Shown in pieces: positions 9,193 through 18,635 of a stretch of 64,000 nucleotides of DNA (within the stretch, counting starts at the first letter, position 1; every line of letters begins with the position of its first letter). Source of the DNA: Pectobacterium zantedeschiae (GTDB lineage: Bacteria > Pseudomonadota > Gammaproteobacteria > Enterobacterales > Enterobacteriaceae); NCBI RefSeq assembly GCF_004137795.1, contig NZ_NWTM01000001.1, forward strand, positions 372,001 to 436,000, read 5' to 3'. Below the pieces are notes generated by a model. The model saw nothing but the letters and a program-made list of their open reading frames with translations, was not told the origin of the DNA and did not search any database. The translations under genes and the position numbers were made by a program.

Positions 9193-10632
9193 ATGGCAAA
9201 GTTTGAACAGCTCGCTCACCAGATTCGTGAGCAGCTTCAGGAAGGTATCTGGCAGCCGGGCGACAAATTGCCCTCGCTGCGGGAAAAATCACTGCATTCG
9301 GGCATGAGCCTGATGACGGTGCTGCACGCGTATCAACTGCTGGAAAGTCAGGGGTTGATTGTGTCGCGTCCACAATCGGGTTACTACGCGGCACCTCAGC
9401 TGGCAGCTATGCCAGCTGACAATCTGTATTCGCCCGTTGGGCAGGATCGCGTCCAGCTTACCGAAGATGTGGACGTTAACGCGTTTATTTTTGACGTACT
9501 TCAGGCCAGCAAAGATCCGGCGGTGATGCCCTTCGGATCGGCATTTCCCGATCCGCAGCTCTTTCCACAGCGCCAACTAACACGCTCGCTGGCCTCGGTG
9601 GCACGTCATATGCAGCCGCAAAGTGCGCTGGATAATTTACCACCGGGTAATGAAAGCCTAAGGAAGAATATCGCCCAACGCTATGCGTTGCAGGGGATAG
9701 CCGTTCCACCCGATGAAATTGTGATTACGGCGGGGGCAATGGAGTCCCTCAATCTCAGCCTTCAGGTGCTGACGGAACCGGGCGATTACGTGGTGATTGA
9801 GTCTCCCGCTTTTTACGGTGCGCTACAGGCGATTGAACGCCTTAAACTCAAAGCCATTGCGATTGCGACCGATCCGCAGCAGGGTATTGATCTTGACGCG
9901 CTACAGCAGGCACTGAATGACTACCCGATTAAAGCCTGCTGGCTGATGACGAATTTTCATAATCCGCTCGGCTGCACGCTGTCCTTTGAGAAGAAACAGC
10001 GGCTGGTGGCAATGTTGGAAAACCACGGCGTGGGGTTGGTAGAGGATGACGTCTACAGCGAACTCTACACTGGTCTGCAACGCCCGTTGCCTGCCAAGGC
10101 ATTGGATAAAAAAGGCTCGATTCTGCACTGCTCCTCTTTTTCTAAAAACCTGGTTGCAGGGTTCCGCATCGGTTGGGTGGCGGCTGGAGCCTATGCGGGA
10201 AGCATTCAGCGTTTACAACTGATGAGTACATTATCAACCAGCGCACCGATGCAACTGGCGATTGCGGACTATCTGGCGACCAGCAGCTATGACAGCCATT
10301 TACGCCGCCTGCGACGGGCGCTGGAGCAGCGAAAACACGCGGCGTTACAGTCTCTACGGCGACATTTTCCGGGTGAAGTCCGCATTAATCATTCGCAAGG
10401 CGGCTATTTTCTTTGGCTGGAATTGCCTGAAGGTGTGAGTAGCACGGAACTCTACCGTCGTGCGTTAGAACGGGGCATTAGTATTGCACCGGGGAAAATG
10501 TTCACGACTGGCGATAAATACGATCGCTACTTCCGCTTCAATGCCTCCTACGACTGGGACGATCGCTGCGAACAAAGTGTGATCGCATTAGCCTCGCTGA
10601 TTCGGGCGCAGCTATCCTCTCGTCTGACGTGA
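9193..10632 (+). CDS. MocR/GntR-type regulator with aminotransferase-like domain
   Basis: A 479-residue MocR-family protein. Residues about 1-70 are a GntR winged helix (QLQEGIWQPGDKLPSLRE, then SLMTVLHAYQLLESQGLI). The rest is a fold-type I aminotransferase-like domain with the PLP lysine in SFSKNLVAGFRIGW and the NFHNPLG motif. These proteins usually act as PLP- or amino-compound-sensing transcription factors rather than enzymes. The start MAKFEQLAHQ fits the HTH boundary; in-frame codons upstream to 9097 are not needed. The target is unknown; the adjacent amidotransferase gene is a candidate. Resembles E. coli YjiR/YdcR type proteins. Confidence 0.85.
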   Translation: MAKFEQLAHQIREQLQEGIWQPGDKLPSLREKSLHSGMSLMTVLHAYQLLESQGLIVSRPQSGYYAAPQLAAMPADNLYSPVGQDRVQLTEDVDVNAFIFDVLQASKDPAVMPFGSAFPDPQLFPQRQLTRSLASVARHMQPQSALDNLPPGNESLRKNIAQRYALQGIAVPPDEIVITAGAMESLNLSLQVLTEPGDYVVIESPAFYGALQAIERLKLKAIAIATDPQQGIDLDALQQALNDYPIKACWLMTNFHNPLGCTLSFEKKQRLVAMLENHGVGLVEDDVYSELYTGLQRPLPAKALDKKGSILHCSSFSKNLVAGFRIGWVAAGAYAGSIQRLQLMSTLSTSAPMQLAIADYLATSSYDSHLRRLRRALEQRKHAALQSLRRHFPGEVRINHSQGGYFLWLELPEGVSSTELYRRALERGISIAPGKMFTTGDKYDRYFRFNASYDWDDRCEQSVIALASLIRAQLSSRLT

Positions 10633-10848
10633 TCACCCCTTTATGGGTGTGGAGATGCCTGCCGCTTTTCTGCTACTGTTTCCGTTATGGCGGAAAGTGG
10701 GAAGGCAGCGGCATTGGCGGCGAAAGTAGTCATAACCTTGCCAGAAATCAGTAAGTCGATCGGCGCGATGGGTATAATCCCTGCCAAAGGTGAGCCATAC
10801 CCGAAATCTATCGGATAGACAACGTAAACAACAGGAAAAATCCCCCTG

Positions 10849-11778
10849 ATGAGTATTCGTATTGTTCCTCAGGAACAGTTAGAAAAGAATGAACAATCAA
10901 CGCGGGAAGGGCATATCCCTCCGCTGCTTTTTGCCAATCTGAAAAGCCTGTACAGCAGTCGCGCGGAGCGTCTGCGGCAGTTAGCGGAAGATCACCCGCT
11001 GGGAGATTATCTCACCTTCGCCGCTGGCGTGGTTGAAGCCCAGCAGAAGGTGTTGCACGATCATCCGTTGCAGCTTGATCTAAGTGATGTGCTGAAACAG
11101 TCTGGCGAACGCCCGCCGCTCGATATTGAGGTATTCCCGCGTGATGCGCATTGGCACACGCTGCTGCGTGCGTTGATCGAAGAATTGAAACCGGATGCCA
11201 GCGGAGAGGTGTTATCCACGCTGGAGAATCTGGAAAAAGCGTCAGAACAGGAGTTGGAAGAACAGGCAACGGCGTTGCTGCAACATGAATTTCGTGCCGA
11301 AAACAACGATAAAGCCCCATTCATTTGGGCGGCGCTATCGCTATTTTGGGCGCAGATGGCAGGCCAGTTGCCCGGCAAAGCACGTGCCGTACCTGGAGAA
11401 CATCGTCAGTTCTGCCCCGTATGTGGCAGCATTCCCGTTTCTGGCGTGGTGCAATTAGGTACGTCCAGCGGGCTGCGTTATCTGCACTGTAATCTGTGTG
11501 AGAGCGAATGGCATATGGTGCGGGTGAAATGCAGCAACTGCGAAGAGTCCAGCGAACTTAATTACTGGTCACTGGATAGCGAAAATTCCGCGATTAAAGC
11601 AGAAAGCTGTGGTCACTGTGGCACGTATGTGAAGCTGCTATATCAGGAAAAAGATCACCGGGTGGAAGCTGTCGCCGACGATCTGGCGTCGCTGGTTCTG
11701 GATGTGAAAATGGAGGAAGAAGGTTTTTCTCGCAGTAGTATCAACCCGTTCCTGTTCCCGGAAAGTTCGATCGAATAG
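10849..11778 (+). CDS. fdhE: Formate dehydrogenase accessory protein FdhE
   Basis: A 309-residue protein, the same length as E. coli FdhE. The N-terminal half is helical. The C-terminal half carries four CxxC pairs (CPVCGS, CNLCES, CSNCEE, CGHCGT), typical of the FdhE rubredoxin-like iron sites. FdhE is needed to mature the formate dehydrogenases N and O in the cytoplasm before Tat export. No fdo/fdn genes are in the window. The preceding 216-base gap separates it from the MocR gene, and a clear terminator follows. Confidence 0.95.
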   Translation: MSIRIVPQEQLEKNEQSTREGHIPPLLFANLKSLYSSRAERLRQLAEDHPLGDYLTFAAGVVEAQQKVLHDHPLQLDLSDVLKQSGERPPLDIEVFPRDAHWHTLLRALIEELKPDASGEVLSTLENLEKASEQELEEQATALLQHEFRAENNDKAPFIWAALSLFWAQMAGQLPGKARAVPGEHRQFCPVCGSIPVSGVVQLGTSSGLRYLHCNLCESEWHMVRVKCSNCEESSELNYWSLDSENSAIKAESCGHCGTYVKLLYQEKDHRVEAVADDLASLVLDVKMEEEGFSRSSINPFLFPESSIE

Positions 11779-11788
11779 CCGACCTCAT

Positions 11789-11825
11789 CGGTGAAGCACG
11801 TTTGGGCTTCACCGCCTTTCTTTCT
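11789..11825 (+). terminator. Rho-independent terminator after fdhE
   Basis: Stem CGGTGAAGC / GCTTCACCG with an 8-base loop, followed by CCTTTCTTTC, begins 11 bases after the fdhE stop. It also separates fdhE from the convergent DUF202 gene. Confidence 0.8.
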
Positions 11826-11831
11826 GAACAT

Positions 11832-12158
11832 CTATCCTTGCCACACGCCGCTGAAATGCAGCAGCAATATCAACGCTGTGATCACAATGGATGCCGATGT
11901 CAGCACGATCAGCCCATGGCTAATGCGCGATAGCACCAACTGGCAACTGGCATTAAAACGATAACGTACAATCGCCAGCACCGACATCAGAGCGGAAACG
12001 CATAAGAGCAGAATGGCGCAGGCGAAAACCGTGCGGCTGTCGTCGACCATACTGAGGCGGAAACACAGCAGGCTATTGATCAGCATGACAAACAGCGTTC
12101 GGGACCAGGCCATGCCGGTTCGCTGTGGCTGTAACCCTGGATCGCGAGTCGTCTCCAT
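11832..12158 (-). CDS. yidG: DUF202 (YidG-like) inner-membrane protein
   Basis: A 108-residue protein with the YidG-like N-terminus DPGLQPQRTGMAWSRT followed by three hydrophobic segments. The biochemical role of DUF202 proteins is unknown. It starts immediately after the second DUF202 gene (3 bases between stop and ATG), so the two are almost certainly one operon and may form a membrane complex. E. coli has the same pair (yidG, yidH). Confidence 0.8.
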   Translation of the reverse strand: METTRDPGLQPQRTGMAWSRTLFVMLINSLLCFRLSMVDDSRTVFACAILLLCVSALMSVLAIVRYRFNASCQLVLSRISHGLIVLTSASIVITALILLLHFSGVWQG

Positions 12159-12161
12159 GCG

Positions 12162-12527
12162 CTACCCGAACAGAATCATGGCGGCGAGTGCGATGGCAAT
12201 GAGGGTGATAAATAGCGTCACGATCAGCAGCATCGGCGTGTACGGCATATCATTTTCCTGCCGCATGGCTTTTTCATTGCTGACCCACCGACGATAGGCC
12301 AAGCCACCCAGCAGCGCTGCACTGATGACGAGTAACAACGATAACCCTTGACGCAGTAGCGGATCGATATGCACGGTAAATTGATCGATACCCACCGCAC
12401 CCGCGAGAAATGCCAGCGCGGTGCGGATCCACGCCAGAAAGGTGCGTTCATTCGCTAATGAAAAACGGTAGTCCGGGGTTCTCCCCTGACTCCACCATGG
12501 CGTTTTGTCCTGTCTGGGTGTTGTCAT
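12162..12527 (-). CDS. yidH: DUF202 (YidH-like) inner-membrane protein
   Basis: A protein of 121 residues, matching E. coli YidH in the core TPDYRFSLANERTFLAWIRT and NEKAMRQENDMPYTP segments, with three hydrophobic stretches. Function unknown. The start is ambiguous: an in-frame ATG at 12572 would add 15 residues and has AGAGG very close to it, while 12527 (MTTPRQDK) gives a length nearer the family. It lies downstream of cydX on the same strand, with a hairpin in between. Confidence 0.78.
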   Translation of the reverse strand: MTTPRQDKTPWWSQGRTPDYRFSLANERTFLAWIRTALAFLAGAVGIDQFTVHIDPLLRQGLSLLLVISAALLGGLAYRRWVSNEKAMRQENDMPYTPMLLIVTLFITLIAIALAAMILFG

Positions 12528-12639
12528 GTCGTCATCTGATTTCAGGTTGAAGAGGGTATTCGATGTGGGCATAGCCTCTGCATTCTAGCGCCCTTGGCTG
12601 ATTTCGTCTGCCCTGGTGACGATATTTGCCCTGAATGAT

Positions 12640-12665
12640 GAAGCGCCGACATGGCGCTTCTTTTT
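12640..12665. terminator. Hairpin between cydX and yidH
   Basis: Perfect stem GAAGCGCC-GACAT-GGCGCTTC. The T-run (TTTTT) follows it on the plus strand, so its canonical direction is opposite to the genes on either side. On the minus strand it could still end or attenuate cydABX transcription before the DUF202 pair. Confidence 0.5.
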
Positions 12666-12669
12666 CTCA

Positions 12670-12771
12670 TTACGCGTCTTTCCCCGCTTCATGATTCTCT
12701 ACGGCCAATGCGGTGACCAGTGCGAACGCGCAAGCCAGCAGCGTGCCGAGTATCCAGGCGAAATACCACAT
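12670..12771 (-). CDS. cydX: CydX small subunit of cytochrome bd oxidase
   Basis: A 33-residue membrane peptide beginning MWYFAWILGTLLACAF and ending NHEAGKDA. The MWYFAWILG start is the signature of CydX (formerly YbgT), the third subunit that stabilises the haem groups of cytochrome bd-I. It starts 19 bases after the cydB stop with a strong GAGGAG ribosome site. It is easy to miss because of its size. Confidence 0.93.
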   Translation of the reverse strand: MWYFAWILGTLLACAFALVTALAVENHEAGKDA

Positions 12772-12790
12772 CTTCTTTCTCCTCAAATCG

Positions 12791-13930
12791 TTAGTAAACG
12801 GAATGCTTATTCTCTTCGATGTAACGTGCGTCGATCCGGCCAAACATTTTGTAATAACACCAACTGGTATAGATCAGGATGGTAGGAACAAAGATACAGG
12901 CCAAAATCGTCATCACCTGAAGCGTAAGCTGGCTGGAGGTGGCATCCCAGATCGTCAGGCTGACGTTGGGATCAAAGCTGGAAGGCATCACGAAGGGGAA
13001 CAGCGTAATCCCTGCCGTTAGAATTACGCAGACAATCGTCAATGCCGACGTCAGAAATCCCCAGCCGCAGCGGTTCAGGCGCGAGAAGAGGCTCGTGAAC
13101 CATGGCAGAACCACACCCAGTGCAGGAATCGCCCACAGCGCAGGATGCGCCGTAAAGTTGGTTAACCAGGCCCCGGCCTGTTGAGCCACTTCTTTGTGCA
13201 GTGGGTTGGAGGGAGCGGCTTTATCCAGCGCGGAGGTAATCACGAAGCCGTCGATTCCGGTTAGCACCCAGAAACCAGCCAGTAAGAAAGCGATGCTCAT
13301 CAGCGCGCTGGCGATCAGTACGGTTTTTTGCGCGCGACGCTGAAGTGCATCTGTGGTGCGCATTTGCAGGTAAATCGCGCCGTGCGTGACGATCATGGCG
13401 ACACTCACGACACCCGCTAGCAGCCCGAAGGGATTCAACAGGCCAAAGAATCCGCCGTGGTAAGTGAGGCGCAAATACTTATCTACACTCAACGGTACGC
13501 CCTGCAACAGGTTTCCTAATGCAATGCCAAACACCAGCGTGGGGACGAAACTGCCGATGAAAATGCCCCAGTCCCACATGTTACGCCAACGGTGGTTTTC
13601 CAGTTTGGAGCGGTAATCAAAGCCTACCGGACGGAAAAACAGGGCGGCCAGCACCAGGATCATTGCGAAGTAGAAACCCGAAAACGCAGCAGCATAGACC
13701 ATCGGCCAGGCGGCGAATAGCGCGCCTGCGCCGGTGATCAGCCAGACCTGATTACCATCCCAGTGTGGGGCGATGACGTTAATCATCACCCGCCGTTCGG
13801 TATCGTTTTTGCCTAGCAGGCGTAGCAGAATACCTACACCCATGTCAAAGCCGTCGGTGATGGCAAAGCCGATGAACAGCAAGCCAATCAATCCCCACCA
13901 AATCAGGCGTAATGTTTCATAATCCAGCAT
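12791..13930 (-). CDS. cydB: Cytochrome bd-I ubiquinol oxidase subunit II
   Basis: A 379-residue polytopic membrane protein, the same length as E. coli CydB and closely similar, for example APHWDGNQVWLI, FFRPVGFDYRSK, NMWDWGIFIGSF and WDATSSQLTL. Together with CydA it forms the high-affinity quinol oxidase that reduces oxygen to water at low oxygen. It follows cydA by 14 bases and precedes cydX. Confidence 0.96.
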   Translation of the reverse strand: MLDYETLRLIWWGLIGLLFIGFAITDGFDMGVGILLRLLGKNDTERRVMINVIAPHWDGNQVWLITGAGALFAAWPMVYAAAFSGFYFAMILVLAALFFRPVGFDYRSKLENHRWRNMWDWGIFIGSFVPTLVFGIALGNLLQGVPLSVDKYLRLTYHGGFFGLLNPFGLLAGVVSVAMIVTHGAIYLQMRTTDALQRRAQKTVLIASALMSIAFLLAGFWVLTGIDGFVITSALDKAAPSNPLHKEVAQQAGAWLTNFTAHPALWAIPALGVVLPWFTSLFSRLNRCGWGFLTSALTIVCVILTAGITLFPFVMPSSFDPNVSLTIWDATSSQLTLQVMTILACIFVPTILIYTSWCYYKMFGRIDARYIEENKHSVY

Positions 13931-13944
13931 TATTGTGGCTCCCG

Positions 13945-15522
13945 TTAAGGTTTTGCAGGTGTGGCGAGTGGCGGTGTTGTTATCTGTTCAAAGTGGTAGC
14001 GGCCGGTTTTCAGGCTGCTTGGCCCCAATCGGGCAAATTTGAACATCAGGTACATTTCTGCAATCAGAAACAGCGTATACAGTCCGCAAATCAGCCCCAT
14101 CGACAGCAGGATGTCGTGCGCTTCAAGAGAAGAATTAGCAACGGCAGTAGGCAGGACTTCGCCGACTGCCCACGGTTGGCGACCGTATTCGGCGACGAAC
14201 CAACCGGATTCAATCGCGATCCAGGGCAGGGGAATACCGTACAGTGCTACGCGGTGCAGCCATTTACGCTGCCCCATGCGGCCGCGTATCACGCTCCAGA
14301 ATGACAGAGCAAAAATAGCGAGCATCAGCACGCCACAGCCCACCATCAGGCGAAATGCGATATACAAAGGTGCGACGCGAGGAATGGAGTCTTTAGTTGC
14401 CTGCTGAATCTGGTTTTCACTGGCGTTGGCGACATCATCGGTATAACGCTTAAGCAGCATGCCGTAGCCAAGATCGCGCTTGGCAGCCTCAAATTGTGCG
14501 CGAACGGTGGGGTCGGTGTTGCCTGAGCGGAGTTCCTCCAACAGACCATAGGCCGTCATACCATTACGAATGCGTATCTCATGTTGCGCCATCAGGTCTT
14601 TAATACCGACGACGGGTTTGTCGACTGAACGGGTAGCAATTAACCCTAGCAGGTAAGGGATATGGACGGCGTAATCGTTCTGCATTGTTTCCTGATTAGG
14701 AATAGAGAACAGTGTGAAAGAGGCCGGGGCGGGTTGCGTTTCCCACTCGGCTTCGATCGCTGCCAGCTTGGTTTTCTGCACATCGCCCATCACATAGCCG
14801 GATTCATCGCCTAACACGATGACGGAAAGCACCGAGGCCAGACCGAAACTGGCTGCAATGGCGAATGAGCGCTTGGCAAACGCGATATCGCGGCCTCTCA
14901 ATAGATAGTAAGAACTGATCCCCAGCACGAACATCGCGCCAGCGGTGTAGCCAGCTGCCACCGTGTGGACGAACTTCACCTGCGCGACCGGGTTCAGCAC
15001 CAGATCGGCGAAGCTCAGCATTTCCATGCGCATGGTTTCGTAATTGAATTCGGCGGCAATCGGGTTTTGCATCCAGCCGTTGGCGACTAAAATCCACAAG
15101 GCGGAGAAGTTGGATCCTAGTGCGACAAACCAGGTCACCATCATATGTTGGACTTTAGTCAGGCGATCCCAGCCGAAAAAGAACAGACCGACCAGCGTGG
15201 ATTCCAGAAAGAACGCCATCAGTCCTTCCATCGCGAGTGGCGCACCAAAAATGTCACCCACATAGTGAGAATAGTAAGACCAGTTGGTGCCGAACTGGAA
15301 TTCCAGTGTCAGACCGGTTGCCACGCCCAGTGCAAAGTTGATGGCGAACAGCTTGCCCCAGAATTTGGTCATATCCTTGTAGATTTGCTTGCCGGTTAAC
15401 ACATACGTGGTGTTCATAATGGCCAGCAGGAAAGACAATCCCAGCGTCAGCGGGACGAAAAGAAAGTGGTACATGGCAGTCAGGGCAAATTGCAGCCGCG
15501 ACAGCTCGACGACATCAAACAT
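13945..15522 (-). CDS. cydA: Cytochrome bd-I ubiquinol oxidase subunit I
   Basis: A 525-residue haem-bearing subunit, very close to E. coli CydA. Visible landmarks are His19 in TAMYHF (haem b595 side), [10 protein letters not shown] with the haem b558 histidine, the long Q-loop region (from about residue 250), and [12 protein letters not shown]. First gene of cydABX. In E. coli the operon is followed by ybgE and the tol genes, but here it is followed by two DUF202 genes, so the locus is arranged differently or is a second copy. It is probably regulated by ArcA/FNR, but no site was placed with confidence. Confidence 0.96.
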   Translation of the reverse strand: MFDVVELSRLQFALTAMYHFLFVPLTLGLSFLLAIMNTTYVLTGKQIYKDMTKFWGKLFAINFALGVATGLTLEFQFGTNWSYYSHYVGDIFGAPLAMEGLMAFFLESTLVGLFFFGWDRLTKVQHMMVTWFVALGSNFSALWILVANGWMQNPIAAEFNYETMRMEMLSFADLVLNPVAQVKFVHTVAAGYTAGAMFVLGISSYYLLRGRDIAFAKRSFAIAASFGLASVLSVIVLGDESGYVMGDVQKTKLAAIEAEWETQPAPASFTLFSIPNQETMQNDYAVHIPYLLGLIATRSVDKPVVGIKDLMAQHEIRIRNGMTAYGLLEELRSGNTDPTVRAQFEAAKRDLGYGMLLKRYTDDVANASENQIQQATKDSIPRVAPLYIAFRLMVGCGVLMLAIFALSFWSVIRGRMGQRKWLHRVALYGIPLPWIAIESGWFVAEYGRQPWAVGEVLPTAVANSSLEAHDILLSMGLICGLYTLFLIAEMYLMFKFARLGPSSLKTGRYHFEQITTPPLATPAKP

Positions 15523-15998
15523 GTTACGCTCCTAGCTACAGGCAGGAAAATGCAGTTATTCCGATACTTGCCGGAATAAATAGTGATGAATAAATGCGAA
15601 TAAATTATCGTCGACGGTATTTGCATCCGTCGGAAATTAACTTCACTGATTGAAGTGAGATAAGAATGAATAGTGAGTAAAACGTGCGGGGATTATACCG
15701 TGCAAAAACTGGAGGATAAATAGTACAGTTTGGTGATTTGGTGTTTTTATCTTTAACACTGTTATTTTGGGTTTATGTTTTTATTTTGTTTGTTTTTATG
15801 GTGTTTAATTTCATTTTAATAATTTTATTGGTTTTATATTCTTGCTTTTGATTGGTGTTAAAGTGAGTTGTTAATTTAATTAGTACAGATTTGAAATTGA
15901 TAAATATAACAGTTTCATTTTTTATTTAATTTTACATTTGTTGATAAATAATAATGGGGAATGATCAGATCATCCTGTCTATTGAGACTGAAATGATG
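15523..15998. promoter_or_regulatory. AT-rich cydA upstream region
   Basis: A long, strongly AT-rich non-coding stretch that must contain the cydA promoter. A GTTAATTTAATTA segment near 15870 resembles ArcA-type direct repeats, and ATGATC-A-GATCAT at 15961-15973 is a small perfect palindrome. Neither can be assigned to a regulator with confidence. No gene was seen. Confidence 0.4.
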
Positions 15999-16027
15999 GG
16001 TGTGCCGTACGCTAAATACGGCACACC
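15999..16027 (-). terminator. Hairpin after the tail fibre assembly gene
   Basis: Perfect 11-base stem GGTGTGCCGTA / TACGGCACACC with a 7-base loop, 32 bases beyond the stop of the tail fibre assembly gene. Likely the end of the phage-derived transcript; the T-run is imperfect on either strand. Confidence 0.6.
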
Positions 16028-16058
16028 TTATTTTGTAATGAATGGCTGGTGTTACCGA

Positions 16059-16676
16059 TTATACTGACGGGGCTTCTGGCCACACAACGGACGAGTCGGT
16101 GAGATCAAGGCGGCTCAGCGCGACCAGATAAATTTTCCATTGGGTTAACCGTTCTTGCTCTTCATCCGTGGCAATGGCTAAGTCCACCGCGTAGCTCAGC
16201 TCGGTAATTCGAGTGTTTGCCGTCGCGCGCCGTGCTGCCAGATCCTGCTGTAAGCTTTGAGCTGCCGCAAGCTGCTGAGCCTCTCGGTTTGTCACCCACG
16301 TCATTCCATCCCACTTATCAAACTCGGTTGCTGGGGCCAGAAACGTCATATTTTCAGGCAGAGCACCGAATTGCATCACCGTCTGTGGCTGGCGAGTTTC
16401 CGTGCTGTAAACCGTCTGGCCTCGGTAATCCGGCACCTGTTCCCACGATTTTCCATCAGCGGAACGGCGCAGAGCTTGTCCAACAGGCGGCAATTGTGGT
16501 TCGTCGGCATAGCTGTCGGCAGGAAGGCCAACACCCTGCATCACATATTCATAGCTGGCGCTCTGATATTCACGCGTTGTCGGGTTCACGTGATAAACCG
16601 TAATCCATCCCGTGTTGATGGCTAATCCGTGTTCGTTCAGTTCTGCGTTTTTAATTTGTGTTGAATAGTTGCTCAT
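16059..16676 (-). CDS. Phage tail fibre assembly protein
   Basis: A 205-residue protein of the caudovirus tail fibre assembly (Tfa) family, with the typical WDGMTWVTNREA segment followed by a helical stretch ending ITELSYAVDLAIATDEEQERLTQWK (split here by function: the ATDEEQ...LTQWKIYLVAL portion is the family signature). Tfa proteins fold or cap the trimeric fibre tip. It overlaps the fibre gene stop by one base (TAATG), so the two are translated together. No other phage genes flank it. Confidence 0.88.
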   Translation of the reverse strand: MSNYSTQIKNAELNEHGLAINTGWITVYHVNPTTREYQSASYEYVMQGVGLPADSYADEPQLPPVGQALRRSADGKSWEQVPDYRGQTVYSTETRQPQTVMQFGALPENMTFLAPATEFDKWDGMTWVTNREAQQLAAAQSLQQDLAARRATANTRITELSYAVDLAIATDEEQERLTQWKIYLVALSRLDLTDSSVVWPEAPSV

Positions 16677-18334
16677 TATGCTGCTCTCACGATGTAGTTA
16701 AAGGTGATGTTGCGGGGACGGGTTTCATTCCCACCGAATGAATGCAATGGATTACCCGCCCCATTTGTCTCTGATACTGAACCATCTGGATTTGCTTCAC
16801 TGTGAACAATAAATGGCGCGCTTCCATCAGTGGCGGGGAAACCAGCAGAGTCCTTCGTTCCACCTGCTTCATGTGACATGGTGATTGAATGTTTGTGGCT
16901 GCGTATCGCATCACCCTGCGCGGACAGCAGCGCACGTCCCGCATCAACCCCGCGCCCGTCATCCCAGCCGCGTACAAATTCGCCGCGTAGATCGGGTAAC
17001 ACGGCAGATGGATAGCGGGAGGCGAGAATCGGATACCGTGATTTATCAAATGCCTGACCGTTGCATTTCAGCCAGCCAGCGGGCGCGACAGCACCGGGAA
17101 ACGGCAGCGGGATACCAGCCAGTTCATTGATAGACATTGCACCGATTGAGGTAGATGTTATCGCCGCACTAGTCGGTGTTTTTAAATATCCATTTGCATC
17201 AACTGTGTATTGATTTGACATCAATACGTTAAGCCAAGGGCTGTTCATTCCTGCTGCGCGGGTACGGTAATACATACGAGGCTGGGTGGGTGATGTTCCG
17301 TTTGACTGATTAAATGCTAATATTGACGACGCATTTATATCCCATGCAACATTAATGCCCCGCCATGCATACCCATCACTATCGGGCCAATTAATGTTGG
17401 CGTCTTTGTTTACTGAACTTCTGAAGAACTTAGACTGCCCGGACTGGATGATTTCGTTCGCATCATCCGCCATTATTCCTGAGCCACCCAACCCCCACGC
17501 ACCGTTAACCATTACGGCGTTCGCTGTAGCATCAAATGGCGCGGTTTGCTTCACCAGTCCCAGATTTTCACGAAATTTCGTTTTGTCAGTGATATCCGCA
17601 CCGTTCTGGTCTTTTGCCAGCTTCCCTGCCAATGCATTTAGCACCGTTGTACTGAAGTTTGGGTCATTCCCCAACGCATTCGCCAGCTCTTGCAGCGTAT
17701 CCAGTGCCGCAGGGGAACCGTTCACCAATGCCGCCACCGCCGCTTTCACAAACGCCGTTGTTGCCAATTGCGTGTTGTTAGAACTGGAGGCTGCCGTTGG
17801 TGCTGTTGGCGTTCCCGTGAAGACAGGGCTGGCTTTCGGGGCGTACTGGGGATGGGCATCAGGAATGGAAGCATGAGCATTCAGCTTATTGGCAGCGTCA
17901 GTTTTCACGTCAGCAATCGCATTCAATATGGTTGTGCTGAAGTGCGGATCGTTGCCTAGCGCATTCGCTAACTCTTGCAGTGTATCAAGCGCCGCCGGAG
18001 AACCATTGATCAGTGCGGCGATGGCCGTTTTCACAAACGCCGTGGTGGCAATTTGCGTGTTGTTTGCCGTCTGCGCTGTGGTTGGCGCGGTGGGTGTTCC
18101 CGTTAGCGCTGGGCTATTTTTGGGGGCATATTGCGAATGCGGATCGCTGGCTACGAGATGTTTTTGCAAGCTTTCGCCAGTGGTTTCCTGCATTTTTTTC
18201 AGGTAAGCCGTACGGCTAGCTAACTGCTCTGCCTGACGGTTGGACACTCCACCGGGACCTGCGACAACCGGGTCCGATGTTTCAAGCTGATAAATTCCAT
18301 CAACCCAGCTTTCTTGTTCAGATAAATTCGCCAT
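16676..18334 (-). CDS. Phage tail fibre protein with duplicated fibre repeat and tail-collar domain
   Basis: A 552-residue fibre. The N-terminus (VVAGPGGVSNRQAEQLASR) is the baseplate-attachment type seen in Mu/P2-like fibres. Two copies of a fibre repeat follow, each with TGTPTAPT, NNTQ(I/L)ATTAFVK and NGSPAALDTLQELANALGND, at about residues 75-143 and 163-230. The C-terminus has a tail-collar fold (PFPGAVAPAGWLKCNGQ, LPDLRGEFVRGWDDGRG, SHKHS) ending in the ENxTRPRNxxFNYIVRA motif. The start at 18334 was chosen for its GGAAGG site; an ATG six bases earlier is possible. No capsid, tail, integrase or lysis genes are nearby. Confidence 0.9.
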   Translation of the reverse strand: MANLSEQESWVDGIYQLETSDPVVAGPGGVSNRQAEQLASRTAYLKKMQETTGESLQKHLVASDPHSQYAPKNSPALTGTPTAPTTAQTANNTQIATTAFVKTAIAALINGSPAALDTLQELANALGNDPHFSTTILNAIADVKTDAANKLNAHASIPDAHPQYAPKASPVFTGTPTAPTAASSSNNTQLATTAFVKAAVAALVNGSPAALDTLQELANALGNDPNFSTTVLNALAGKLAKDQNGADITDKTKFRENLGLVKQTAPFDATANAVMVNGAWGLGGSGIMADDANEIIQSGQSKFFRSSVNKDANINWPDSDGYAWRGINVAWDINASSILAFNQSNGTSPTQPRMYYRTRAAGMNSPWLNVLMSNQYTVDANGYLKTPTSAAITSTSIGAMSINELAGIPLPFPGAVAPAGWLKCNGQAFDKSRYPILASRYPSAVLPDLRGEFVRGWDDGRGVDAGRALLSAQGDAIRSHKHSITMSHEAGGTKDSAGFPATDGSAPFIVHSEANPDGSVSETNGAGNPLHSFGGNETRPRNITFNYIVRAA

Positions 18335-18635
18335 GTTCATGCCTTCCTATGGTTGTGACGTCGCTACGATGCGGCTTTGACGGTGACTCGTTCTGTTTCC
18401 GCATGAGTGCCAGGTATCGTGCGATGGCTATAAAACCGTTTTAGTGACGATGAAGAGAGTACCGTTTGGGATGGCGGTAGGTTTAGTAACGGAGTTTAAA
18501 AATTAAGGTGAAAAGCGCACGGAAGCGGCCGTGACCTTGTGGACAAGAGGCTCTTGTTTTCAGCCAAATGTGAATGGGTGTAAATGGCGCATTAATTGCA
18601 TCTTTCGGACAGTGGTTTTTTCAGGAGAGACAAAA
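18335..18635. other. Intergenic region between tail fibre and nasR
   Basis: Divergent promoters for the fibre gene and nasR must lie here. I see no recognisable attachment site, repeat or small gene; the only clear signal is the nasR ribosome site AGGAGA at its right end. Confidence 0.4.

Noticed and set aside
17355-17876. Plus-strand open frame of 173 codons opposite the tail fibre gene
   Set aside because: It is the antisense shadow of the repetitive, Ala/Thr-rich fibre gene, has no ribosome site and no recognisable family.
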